Assembly (NCBI GenBank): GCA_028704555.1
Contig: JAQWFD010000039.1
Coordinates: forward strand, 1 to 38,339
Reading direction: 5' to 3'
Length of the DNA: 38,339 bases
From: Desulfobacterales bacterium
GTDB lineage: Bacteria; Desulfobacterota; Desulfobacteria; Desulfobacterales; JAQWFD01
Below the pieces are notes generated by a model that worked only from the letters and a program-made list of their open reading frames with translations, ran no database searches and had not been told where the DNA came from. The translations under genes and the position numbers were made by a program. Positions 8,184 through 17,500 of the stretch are shown piece after piece. How positions within the stretch are numbered: the stretch's first letter is position 1; the number at the start of each line of letters is the position of its first letter.

Positions 8184-8960
8184 TCATTTCCGCCCGCAGG
8201 GCGTTACTGGATTTTGACAAGAACAGGGAAGCCCTACGGTGCATTTTCCGCATACGTCGGTCATGGCAAGATCGCTGTGGTGGGCGTCGTTTGCCAGCAG
8301 TACCTCATAGCAGCGGTGCCGGTCATAGCCGTCTTTCGTCAGCGCGTGGCAGGCACATCGGTCGACGCATTTTGCGCAGGTTCCGTTGTGCCGGTACAGG
8401 CAATACTCTTCTCCGGGACGGGGGGAGGGTGCCGTAGGACAGTTCGTCACAATGCTGCCGAATCGTCCGCAGCATCCGCTTTCGGTGATCAGCATGTTGT
8501 TCAGGCCAAAACGGCCCAGTCCGGCGATAAAGCCTACGTGCCTGTGGGACCAGTCGCTGATGAGTGTGGTCGTATCAAAATTATGGGTAGCCGGAATGAT
8601 GGATGAGTCATATCCGGCGGCTTGAAACCATTTTTTAAGATACTGATTCAGGTCGCAAATCAATTGATTGGTTTCGATGTAGGCCATTGCCCATTGCCGG
8701 GAGCTTTTTTCCCCGGAGATATTGCTCCCCGTGATATCCCGATCAAAGGGAAGAAAAAAAGCAACCACGGTCCGGGCATCGGCCATTATATCGTAAGGGA
8801 TGGAATGACTCGGACTGACAGCGTCTTTGAGCGCATCAAACAACGGATCAGCGGCATCCGCAAAGCCGACCAGCGGCATCTGCCATTCAGTGGCGATGTC
8901 TTCTTTTTGTTTATACGATTTCACAAATCCGCAAATCGCTTCGGTGATGGATTCATTCAT
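8184..8960 (-). CDS. epoxyqueuosine reductase (QueG)-like 4Fe-4S protein
   Basis: The protein is 258 residues. The C-terminal half carries a CxxCxxxC cluster (TCAKCVDRCACHAL) and further cysteines (CGKCTVGLPC), the two-cluster arrangement of QueG-like ferredoxin-domain proteins. The central segment (RHVGFIAGLGRFGLNNMLIT) also matches that family. QueG is about 370-380 residues and acts on tRNA; this shorter relative is likely a different reductase or corrinoid/Fe-S protein, so no symbol is given. Two in-frame ATGs lie six bases apart (8966, 8960); the AAAGGG ribosome site is one base from the first and seven from the second, so 8960 is chosen. Confidence 0.75.
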   Translation of the reverse strand: MNESITEAICGFVKSYKQKEDIATEWQMPLVGFADAADPLFDALKDAVSPSHSIPYDIMADARTVVAFFLPFDRDITGSNISGEKSSRQWAMAYIETNQLICDLNQYLKKWFQAAGYDSSIIPATHNFDTTTLISDWSHRHVGFIAGLGRFGLNNMLITESGCCGRFGSIVTNCPTAPSPRPGEEYCLYRHNGTCAKCVDRCACHALTKDGYDRHRCYEVLLANDAHHSDLAMTDVCGKCTVGLPCSCQNPVTPCGRK

Positions 8961-9015
8961 TGCCATACCCTTTCAGATTACAGCGCTGATATTATCGGCA
9001 GTCTGTTCAGACAGG

Positions 9016-9300
9016 TTATATCAGATAACTTTTGTCATTGGAAGCCTGGGGCAGGCTGCAGAAGAAGGGTTTCGGCTTGAATAGGGTTTTTATGCTGATT
9101 GGCAGATCACCTGCTGATGCTATGTGGAAGCCGCAATTTTTGGGAGACGATGCTTGAATTTGGATATTGACCTTTTGCATGATCTCCGACAATGCCCAAA
9201 CGGGCTTGAGCTTGATTACCATATGTGCATGATCGGGCATCCCGCCGATCTGGAGCAGAATGCCGCCTTCCCCCTTGACGTCGTCCTTTCAGGACTCAGG
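9016..9300 (-). pseudogene. remnant of an IS200/REP-type tyrosine (Y1) transposase
   Basis: The minus strand encodes GILLQIGGMPDHAHMVIKL followed by a helix-like LSEIMQKVN segment, the HUH motif (PDHxH) region of Y1_Tnp transposases. Both the N-terminal strand and the downstream catalytic-tyrosine helix are missing; the frame ends in unrelated sequence. It is a short decayed fragment. The hairpin at 9301-9322, immediately outside it, is of the kind found at the ends of this element group. Confidence 0.65.
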
Positions 9301-9322
9301 GCCGGTGGCTAAAACCACCGGC
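9301..9322. repeat. perfect hairpin beside the Y1 transposase remnant
   Basis: GCCGGTGG and CCACCGGC form a perfect 8-bp stem with a six-base loop. Subterminal hairpins of this type are recognised by Y1 transposases of the IS200/IS605 and REP groups, so this may be the surviving end of the element. Confidence 0.6.
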
Positions 9323-9900
9323 TATACGCCTCCACCCCTGCCGGGTTTCCCGTTGACATTCGTGTTGTTGAACCCTGTAGCCGATATCATTAGCAAAAAA
9401 TAATTATAATTTTAAGATCGTTCCAAACGAGGTCGCCTCACAATTTTATCTATCGGCCCTTGTCTGAATCATCAATATGAAATATAACCATTATAAAAAC
9501 ATGACATAACTTGCCAAAATTAAAATCAGAATGAATTCCGGAAGTCTGTCAGAAATGAAACGGATATCGCGGAATTTTAGAAATCCTCAGGCCTGAGAAG
9601 CGTTCTTTGCGTGAAAACAAATTTTGCTTCCGCCTTGACAGGATCTAAGAATGCGTTAAACAATGGCGCTTTGAAATTGATAATCCGTCCTATCGTGTTG
9701 CCTTAAAAAATACGCGGAATCAAGCGCTTCGAGTTTTGGGATGCCCATATCTCATCCGTTGAACTTCTTGCAATATCAGCCTCTGGCGGATTAAAATAAA
9801 CGGAGAAAAATCATGAATCAACGCATGCAAATCAATGAGGGACATCAGCTGCGAACTGCCTGCCAATGGCCTCGTTGTTGAAATATGAGGGTAGTGCCAG
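9323..9900. other. intergenic region without recognised gene
   Basis: About 580 bases between the transposase remnant and otsB. It is AT-richer than the flanks. I see no coding frame with a family match. TTGACA occurs near 9355 and 9635 without a convincing -10 box. It could hold the otsBA promoter. Confidence 0.4.
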
Positions 9901-10686
9901 ATGAAAATTTTCGACAAAGAAAAAAAGGTATCGGTGTTTTTTGAATCGATGAGAAATGCGGCCGGCCGGGCGCTGCTGCTTGACTATGATGGCACCCTGG
10001 CGCCCTTCAGAATAAACCGGGGTGATGCCCGGCCCTATCCGGGGATAACCGGGATGCTGGAAAAAATTATCGGGGCCGGAAAAACCCGTCTGGTGGTCAT
10101 CAGCGGACGAGGACTGGATGATCTTATTCCTTTGCTCGGAACAAGGCAGCTGCCTGAACTCTGGGGGTCGCACGGCGGAGAGCGGCTGTCTTTAAACGGA
10201 ACGTATGAAACCGCAGTCGTCCCGGAACGTCTGAAACATGACCTTCAAAGGGTTTCGGGCTGGCTGCTTGAAAAAGGCTGGGGCCGGCTGCTGGAGAAAA
10301 AGCCCCTGAGTCTGGCCGTGCACTGGCGCGGTTTGAACGAAAGGGATATCGCCGGAATCCGTATGGCCCTCAAGACTCGTCTGCCCGATCTGGTGAATGG
10401 AGCCGTGCTGACCCTTCATGAATTCGACGGCGGCCTGGAGTTTCGTCCTTCAGGAATTTCCAAGGCACAGGCCGTGGACCGGATTCTGGGAGAAATGCCT
10501 TCCGGAACGGCAGCCGCCTATCTGGGCGATGACCTGACGGATGAAGATGCCTTTTCCGCCATCAAAGGAAGAGGCCTGGCGGTTTTGGTCAGAGAGACAC
10601 TGCGGGATACCTGCGCAGATCTCTGGCTCCGGCCGCCGGATGAACTTCTGGATTTTCTGAGGCGCTGGCAGGCGGCCACGTCATGA
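9901..10686 (+). CDS. otsB: trehalose-6-phosphate phosphatase
   Basis: This 261-residue HAD-superfamily phosphatase removes phosphate from trehalose-6-phosphate to give trehalose. Motif I is LLDYDGTLAP (Asp28/Asp30), motif II lies in VVISGRGLDDL, and motif IV is GDDLTDEDAF (209-218) with metal-binding aspartates. The segment GSHGGERL is typical of the OtsB substrate cap. The length is normal for bacterial OtsB. The ATG follows GAGGG. It is upstream of otsA with a gap of about 110 bp, an order opposite to some operons but functionally paired, giving osmotic or desiccation protection. Confidence 0.94.
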   Translation: MKIFDKEKKVSVFFESMRNAAGRALLLDYDGTLAPFRINRGDARPYPGITGMLEKIIGAGKTRLVVISGRGLDDLIPLLGTRQLPELWGSHGGERLSLNGTYETAVVPERLKHDLQRVSGWLLEKGWGRLLEKKPLSLAVHWRGLNERDIAGIRMALKTRLPDLVNGAVLTLHEFDGGLEFRPSGISKAQAVDRILGEMPSGTAAAYLGDDLTDEDAFSAIKGRGLAVLVRETLRDTCADLWLRPPDELLDFLRRWQAATS

Positions 10687-10797
10687 CATTTCCCCCGACG
10701 AGTTTTTATCAGGGGGATGCATTCCCAAAGCCCGGATGTGGTCGATTTTTTTGGAAGAATCCGGGCGGGTTGCGGTTTTTTTTAAGGAGCTGACAGG

Positions 10798-12339
10798 ATG
10801 ACACAATCTGAAGCACACAGTGAAAATATCCCGCCGGCCGGTCGCCTCGTCATTGTGTCCAACCGGCTTCCCGTGGTGTTAAACAAGGAAGACGGAAAAT
10901 GGCAGGCCGTGCCGGGCTCCGGAGGGCTGGTGACGGCGCTTGCCCCTGTACTCAAGGATCGGGGCGGTCTGTGGATCGGATGGGCGGGAACGGGCGATGT
11001 CGCCGAAAAGGAGTTGAGCTGTGCACTGGAAGAAGCAACCCTGGATTCGGGATTTACGCTCAAGCCGGTGCCCCTTACTGCCGAAGATATCGAAAAGTAT
11101 TATTCAGGGTTTTCCAACGAGATTATATGGCCCCAGTTTCACGACCTTCTGGGCAGATGTAATTTTGATTCCTCGTATTGGCCCGGCTACCAGGCGGCGA
11201 ATCGGAAATTTGCCGTGGTGATTCGTGATAACCTGAGGCAGAATGATTATATCTGGGTTCATGATTACCACCTGATGAAGGTTGCTCAGGATCTTCATGA
11301 CATGGGGGTGAAGAATAACGTCGGGTTTTTCCTGCACATTCCGTTTCCGCCACTCGATATTTTTATGAGGCTTCCGTGGCGGTTTCAGTTGCTGCGGGCA
11401 CTGCTGCATTATGATCTGATCGGATTTCAGACGTTGCGGGACCGGCGAAATTTCAAGCAATGTGTCCAGGCGCTCATCAGGGACGTGCCGGTTCACGGCA
11501 AAGGCCAGATCCTTACCCTGACGTTTGGTGATCATACGGTGAGGGTGGGGGTCTTTCCCATCAGTATCGATTTTAATGAATTTGCCGACATGGCCCGCAG
11601 GCCGGAAGTGGTGGAGCGGGCTCGTCAAATCGCCCGGGAGCCGCTGCCGGATGTTCAGATTATTCTCGGGATTGACCGTCTGGATTATACAAAGGGGATT
11701 CCCGAACGGATCAAGGCGTTTGGGGAAACCCTGCGACGGTATCCGGAATTGCAGACAAAGGTAAGTCTCTTTCAGGTGGTCGTGCCCAGCAGAGATCAGC
11801 TGCCCGAGTATCAGATGATGAAAGAAGAAATTGAGCAGCTGGTGAGTGAGATTAACGGTCGTTTTGCACGTGTCGACTGGGTTCCTGTTCATTACTTTTT
11901 CCGTAATCTCGACCGCGCAGAGCTGGTCGCACATTACCGCGCGGCCGATATCGTGCTGATCACCTCGCTCAAAGACGGGATGAACCTGATTGCCAAAGAA
12001 TATTGCGCCGCGAATGTCGACAATAACGGCATCGTAATCCTGAGTGAATTTGCCGGGGCTACCGCACAGATGCAGAATGCCGCGCTGCTGGTCAACCCGA
12101 ATGATCAGGAGGGCGTGGCCGATACTATCTACAGCGCCGTTATCATGTCGCGTTTTGAACGACAAAAACGGATGAAAAAATTGCGCACCCGAATTCGAAA
12201 GCATGACATTTACTGGTGGGTAAATTTGTTTCTAAATGCATCCATCGCCAAAAAGTTAGATGATTTCAACATCATCGCTGACTACAAGCCCCAGTTCAAT
12301 CTGTCGAGGCAACAACGGAACAGACGCTGCAGAAAATGA
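10798..12339 (+). CDS. otsA: trehalose-6-phosphate synthase
   Basis: This 513-residue GT20 glycosyltransferase joins UDP-glucose and glucose-6-phosphate. Motifs seen are the N-terminal VIVSNRLPV with PGSGGLVTAL, YIWVHDYHLMKVAQ, FFLHIPFPP, the nucleotide-sugar site GIDRLDYTKGIPERI (291-305, Arg294 and Lys299) and SLKDGMNLIAKEYCA. E. coli OtsA is 474 residues; here the N-terminus is longer and the tail (after about residue 485) is a basic extension. TAAGGAG precedes the ATG with good spacing. It forms a pathway pair with otsB. A family-1 miniature element begins 25 bp after the stop. Confidence 0.95.
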   Translation: MTQSEAHSENIPPAGRLVIVSNRLPVVLNKEDGKWQAVPGSGGLVTALAPVLKDRGGLWIGWAGTGDVAEKELSCALEEATLDSGFTLKPVPLTAEDIEKYYSGFSNEIIWPQFHDLLGRCNFDSSYWPGYQAANRKFAVVIRDNLRQNDYIWVHDYHLMKVAQDLHDMGVKNNVGFFLHIPFPPLDIFMRLPWRFQLLRALLHYDLIGFQTLRDRRNFKQCVQALIRDVPVHGKGQILTLTFGDHTVRVGVFPISIDFNEFADMARRPEVVERARQIAREPLPDVQIILGIDRLDYTKGIPERIKAFGETLRRYPELQTKVSLFQVVVPSRDQLPEYQMMKEEIEQLVSEINGRFARVDWVPVHYFFRNLDRAELVAHYRAADIVLITSLKDGMNLIAKEYCAANVDNNGIVILSEFAGATAQMQNAALLVNPNDQEGVADTIYSAVIMSRFERQKRMKKLRTRIRKHDIYWWVNLFLNASIAKKLDDFNIIADYKPQFNLSRQQRNRRCRK

Positions 12340-12364
12340 TCTGTGAATGCCTTTTGAGAATTTC

Positions 12365-12455
12365 GGGCTTGATCATAACTGCGGCCATAACGTCGTGAAG
12401 GCCGGGACTTTGAAACTACACGTAAGAGAATATGGCCGCAGTTGTGATCAATCCC
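12365..12455. mobile_element. family-1 miniature inverted-repeat element, short copy B
   Basis: This 91-bp copy consists of little more than the two ends GGGCTTGATCATAACTGCGG and GCCGCAGTTGTGATCAATCC with a short centre. It is flanked by a perfect 8-bp direct repeat AGAATTTC (12357-12364 and 12456-12463). It sits between otsA and jetA, 73 bp before the Wadjet start codon, so it may influence transcription into or of the defence operon. Confidence 0.88.
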
Positions 12456-12528
12456 AGAATTTCATTTAACCGGATTGAAAAATATGACATATTCTTCGGA
12501 TTCGAATGAATCATAAAGAAGGCCGAAG

Positions 12529-13968
12529 ATGAAACATCAGTATCTGGAAAGACTCAAGGAATCCAACCCTGCACTGAGGCTCCTCAATGCAGACAACATG
12601 CCCCTGATCATCAGTTTTCTCCATCACATGTTCGTTGAAACGAATCAGCGCTCTCTTTCCTGTTCCGAACTGGAATCCCGGCTGGGCGACTATCTGTACC
12701 AGCTCAGGGAGATCTACGGGGAGGGGCGGTACCCGAGGAGCGCAAAAGCGTATCTTGAGGAGTGGGCCAGGGGGGAAAACGCTTTTTTGAGAAAATATTA
12801 CACCCCCCTCAGCGATGAGCCGGAGTTTGATCTCTCACCGGGTGCTGAAAAGGCCATGGAGTGGCTGAAAAGTCTTGAAGAGCGACACTTCATCGGCACG
12901 GAATCCCGCCTGCTCACGGTATTTCAGCTCCTTCGGGAGATTGTTTCAAAAACCAATCAGGATCCTGCCCAGCGCATCCGGGAACTCGAAGAAAAGCGGG
13001 CGGCCATTGATGCCGAAATTGAAAAGATCGAAAGCCAGGGGCTCGCCCCGCACGATCCCACCCAGATCAAGGAGCGTTTTTTCCAGCTGGAAGATACGGC
13101 CCGACGCCTTCTGTCGGATTTCAGGCAGGTTGAGTCCAACTTCCGGACCCTGGATCAGGAGACCCGCGAACGCATCGCCACCAGCGACAAAGCCAAGGGC
13201 GAGCTCCTTGACGAAATTTTCAGTGACCAGGACGTAATATGGGATTCGGATCAGGGCAGGAGTTTTACGGCTTTCTGGGAATTTCTCATGTCTCCCTCCC
13301 GCCAGGGGGAACTGACCGAGCTTCTGGAAAAGGTGTTTCTGCTCGATGAGGTGAGGCAGCTGGCGCCAGATCCCTTCCTCTCCCGGATCAAATTTTATCT
13401 GCTGGAGGCCGGAGAAAAGGTCTATAAAACCAACAACCTTCTGGTGGAGCAGCTGCGCAAGTTTCTCGATAACCAGGCGTGGCTGGAAAACCGGCGTATC
13501 ATGGAGCTGATCAGGGAGATCGAAAAAAGCGCCATCGAGGTCAAGGCGAATGCCCCCGGGGACAAGGTCTTTGCCACTTTGGACGAGACCCGGCCGCATC
13601 TGGAAATCGTGATGAACCGGACCCTCTTTACGCCTCCGATAAATCCGGTGATCGACGAGACGAGTCTGACGGCCGGCACAGCGGATATGGATGTGGATGT
13701 TCTCTACAGTCAGAATCACATCGATGAGGAAAAACTCAGGGCCAACATCAGAAAGGCTCTGGGCACGGCCTCCCAGATCTCCCTTGCCGGGGTCATTGAG
13801 CACTTTCCCGTAGAAAAGGGGCTGGCCGAGGCGGTGGCCTACCTGAAGATCGCGTCGAACGATGAAAAGGCCTTGATTGATGAAAAGGCCTGTGAGATTA
13901 TTTTAATCTCAGGCGACGGCGATAAGGCGAAAACCGTGAAAATGCCGCTGATCATATTTGTCCGGTAA
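12529..13968 (+). CDS. jetA: Wadjet anti-plasmid system protein JetA (DUF3375)
   Basis: This 479-residue DUF3375 protein is the kleisin-like subunit of the Wadjet SMC complex, which extrudes small circular DNA and directs its cleavage. The N-terminal winged-helix-type region (LKESNPALRLLNADNMPLII, FLHHMF) and the central coiled coil (about 135-230) are as in the family. The region from about 365 carries the C-terminal domain with ISLAGVIEHFPVEKGLAEAVAYLKIA. The ATG follows GAAGG at weak-to-moderate spacing. It is first gene of jetABCD, followed within 20 bp by jetB. An inverted pair GATTC-GAATC at 12499-12512 could be a control site. Confidence 0.93.
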   Translation: MKHQYLERLKESNPALRLLNADNMPLIISFLHHMFVETNQRSLSCSELESRLGDYLYQLREIYGEGRYPRSAKAYLEEWARGENAFLRKYYTPLSDEPEFDLSPGAEKAMEWLKSLEERHFIGTESRLLTVFQLLREIVSKTNQDPAQRIRELEEKRAAIDAEIEKIESQGLAPHDPTQIKERFFQLEDTARRLLSDFRQVESNFRTLDQETRERIATSDKAKGELLDEIFSDQDVIWDSDQGRSFTAFWEFLMSPSRQGELTELLEKVFLLDEVRQLAPDPFLSRIKFYLLEAGEKVYKTNNLLVEQLRKFLDNQAWLENRRIMELIREIEKSAIEVKANAPGDKVFATLDETRPHLEIVMNRTLFTPPINPVIDETSLTAGTADMDVDVLYSQNHIDEEKLRANIRKALGTASQISLAGVIEHFPVEKGLAEAVAYLKIASNDEKALIDEKACEIILISGDGDKAKTVKMPLIIFVR

Positions 13969-13984
13969 GATAAGGAATCGCTTT

Positions 13985-14596
13985 TTGGATACCATTAATG
14001 AAACCGAAAACAGATCCGGGGGCATTTCCCCCGTTCTCATACAGCTGCTGAAAGGGGTCCTTTACGAGGATCTTCGTCCTGACCTGTGGCGGGACCTTTT
14101 TACCTTCAGGGCTGCGGTGAGCGACTATTTTGACCGTATCGGCCTGATGCTTTTTATCGATGAAGCCGAAGGATACGCTTTTCTCCGCCAGCAGGAGGAA
14201 AGTGAAGAAGAAGCTGCCCGGGAGACAAATGAAGCCCTTCCCCGGCTCGTGCCACGCCGCCAGCTCAGCTATCCTTTGAGCCTGCTGCTGGTGCTGCTTC
14301 GCAAGAAACTGGTGGAGCAGGATGCCGGCGGCGGACAGACCCGGCTGATCCTCACCCGCGAGCAGATCATCGACATGATCCAGGTCTTTTTGCCCGAAGC
14401 CGGCAACGAGGCCCGTTTGATCGAGCAGATCGACAGCCATATCAACCGGGTGGTGGAGTACGGATTTCTCCGGCGCCTCAAGGGGGAGGAGGGCCGCTTC
14501 GAGGTGCGAAGGATCGTCAAGGCCCTGGTGGACGCCGACTGGCTCACGGGCCTGAACGACAAGCTTACGGAGTACAGAAATTATGGCGCGGCGTAA
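13985..14596 (+). CDS. jetB: Wadjet protein JetB (DUF4194)
   Basis: About 203 residues with the DUF4194 signature: ISPVLIQLLKGVLYEDLRPDLW near the N-terminus, followed by RAAVSDYFDRIGLMLFIDEAEGYAFL and a winged-helix-type region PRRQLSYPLSLLLVLLRK. JetB is the KITE/MukE-like accessory subunit that bridges kleisin and SMC heads. No ATG is available; a TTG at 13985 has AAGGA nine bases upstream and is preferred, while a TTG at 13958 (overlapping jetA by 11 bp, no ribosome site) would add nine residues. It overlaps jetC by 14 bp, indicating translational coupling. Confidence 0.9.
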   Translation: MDTINETENRSGGISPVLIQLLKGVLYEDLRPDLWRDLFTFRAAVSDYFDRIGLMLFIDEAEGYAFLRQQEESEEEAARETNEALPRLVPRRQLSYPLSLLLVLLRKKLVEQDAGGGQTRLILTREQIIDMIQVFLPEAGNEARLIEQIDSHINRVVEYGFLRRLKGEEGRFEVRRIVKALVDADWLTGLNDKLTEYRNYGAA

Positions 14597-17500
14597 CCCC
14601 GAAGAGATGATGTCCCTGCTGGATTTTTCCAGCTCTGATTCCGAGGCGGGTTTCCGCCTCAAACAGCTGGAGCTGTATAACTGGGGGACCTTTCACCGCA
14701 ACGTGTGGTCCATTGCGCCCGAAGGCGCGAACAGCCTTCTCACCGGTGATATCGGCTCCGGAAAATCTACCTTGGTGGACGCGGTGGTCACCCTGCTCGT
14801 CCCCCATAACAAAATCGTCTACAACAAGGCGGCAGGTGCCGAAACCCGGGAGCGGACCCTCTACTCCTACATCCGGGGGGAGTACAAGAGCGAAAAGGAC
14901 GATTTCACCCAGGCCGCCCGGGCTGTTTCCCTGCGCGATGGCAACAGCTACACGGTTCTGCTCGCCCGATTCGCCAACAAGGGCTATGCTCAGCTGGTGA
15001 CCCTGGCCCAGGTGTTCTGGCTCAAGGACCAGAAAAAGACTCCGGAGCGTTTCTTCGTGGTAGCCGACAGGGCGCTTACCATCGCAGAGCACTTTGCGGA
15101 TTTCGGAAGCAACATCCTCGATCTTAAAAAGCGCTTGAAAAAAACGGCCGGTATCCAGGTGTTCGACAATTTCAAGGCCTACGGCGGCCGTTTCCGGCAC
15201 CTGTTCGGCATTGCCAGTAACCAGGCACTGGATCTTTTTTACCAGACCGTTTCCATGAAATCCGTGGGCAATCTCAATGAATTCGTTCGCAGCCACATGC
15301 TTGAAAAGAGCGACGTTGCGATTCGCATCGACGAGCTGCGCCGCAATTTCGACAACCTCAACCGCGCCCACGGGGCAGTGCTCCGGGCAAAGGCCCAGAT
15401 TATTCGTCTCGTCCCCATGGAGGAGGTTTTTGGCCGGTACCGGTCTGTGGAAAAGAAGATCCGGGAGCTCAAGGACTGCCGCGAGGCGCTTCTTGCCTAT
15501 GTGGGCTTTCACAAAGCAAAACTCCTGAAAATATGGATCGATGAGCTCAAACTCCAGCTGATGAAGCAGGGCCATCGGATCGAAGCCCTGGAGGAGGAAA
15601 CCGGAAAGCTCCAGGAAAAGGAGGTGGATCTTAAGGTCAGCATCAGCGATAAGGGGGGCCGTCGCATAGAAGACATAAGGAAAGCGGTTGCCGAGCTGAA
15701 CCGGACCCGGGACCGAAAGCTTTCCATGGAAAAAAATTATCGAACCTGTTCAGATGTCCTGGGACTTGGCCCGGCAAGGGATGAGGAGGCGTTTTACGCC
15801 AACCGGAAAAGCGCTGAAACGCTGCTGGATAAGATCGAAGACGATCTGTTGACCCTGGGGAAAAAACAGGTGGACATCGGCATAGAGATCAAGGAAAAGG
15901 AGCGCCGCCTGACACTTCTCAAGGAGGAGATTGACTCCCTGAAAAGCCGGAAAAACAACATCCCGCTGAAAAATCTCAGGATTCGAAAAGAGATGGCCGC
16001 TGCATCGGGGATCGACGAGGAGCAACTGCCCTTTGCCGGGGAACTCCTTTCCGTGAGGGAGGATGAAAAAGCGTGGGAAGGGGCCATGGAACGGGTTCTC
16101 CACAACTTTGGCCTCAGCCTTCTGGTCCCGGGTGAGCATTACGCCAGGGTCAGCCATTATGTGGACAGAACCCGGCTTGCCGGAAGACTTGTTTATTTTC
16201 GTACCGGGGATAATGAGAAAAAAGCCCCGGGCAACGCACCTGATGCCGACAGCCTCCCGGCCAAGCTCCAGATCAGGCCCGACACCCCGTTCTACGGCTG
16301 GCTGGAGGGCGAACTGCCCCGGAGATTTGATTACGCCTGCTGCGATTCCATCGAAGCGTTCCGAAGACTTCCCAGTGCGATCACCCTGAACGGCCAGATC
16401 AAATCCGGCGGGCGGCGCCATGAAAAGGATGACCGTCACAGGATAGATGACCGCAGCCGCTACATTCTGGGGTGGACCAACCAGGAGAAAATCCGGGCAC
16501 TGGAGACCGAAGCTTTCCAGGTGGAAAAAGAGGGGGGTGCGCTTGCCGATGCAGTCATTGACCTTTTGAAGGAGCAACAGAAGCTTCAGGGGCTCAGGGA
16601 TGCGGCAAGAGACCTGCTCAAGGTCGAATCCTACAATGAGATCCACTGGCAGCCCCAGGCAGGGGAGATCCAGGTGCTGGAAGCGGAGCGCAAACGCATC
16701 GAGGAAAGCTCAGATCTTCTCAACTCCCTGCGAAAGGAGCTGGAGAAGGTAAAGCAGGCGCTTACCGAAAAGGTCAAACTTCTCAGGGAGCAGCGGGACC
16801 TTAAAAGCAGGAACGAACAGAAACTCGGCGATCGCACCGAAGAGCTGAAAAGCGCCAGTGATGCCGAATCAGAGTTGGAAGAGGCGGAAAAACAGCGGCT
16901 TTTTCCCCTGATAGATGATTTCAGGCAGGAGACCTGCGGAGACAGCCCCTTTTCTCTCCAGAACCTCGATAAACGGCAGCGGGACATCCGGGGTCTGATT
17001 CAGCAGGGACTCGACAGGGATGAGGCGCGGATCAAACGCATGGAGGAGAAGATTCTCAAGCAGATGGCCGCATACAAGAACGATTATCCGGCCGAAACCA
17101 TTGAGGTGGACGTGAGCCTCGGGGCCATGGACGCCTACGGGGAGATGCTCAGGGTTCTTTCCGCAGAGGATCTGCCCCGGCACGAAGCCCGTTTCAAAAA
17201 ACTCCTGAACGAAGGCACCATCAACAGTATCGCCCTGTTCCAGAACCAGCTGGACAAGGAGAAACAGGAAATCCAGGAGAAGATCGGCGCCATCAACCTC
17301 TCCTTAAGGCAGACAGAGTACAATCCCGGCACCTACATCAAACTCGGCACCGACCCCACCCAGGACGTGGATGTGCGGAATTTTCAGCAGGAGATCCGGC
17401 AATGTCTGGCCAACACCCTCGAAGGGGATGAACTGTACAGCGAAAATAAATTTCTTCAGGTGAAAGGGCTTATCGAGCGGTTTAACGGTCGGGAAGGCCT

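Noticed and set aside
13958..13984. Earlier TTG start for jetB
   Set aside because: No ribosome site; the inner TTG at 13985 has AAGGA at suitable distance. The difference is nine residues and remains uncertain.
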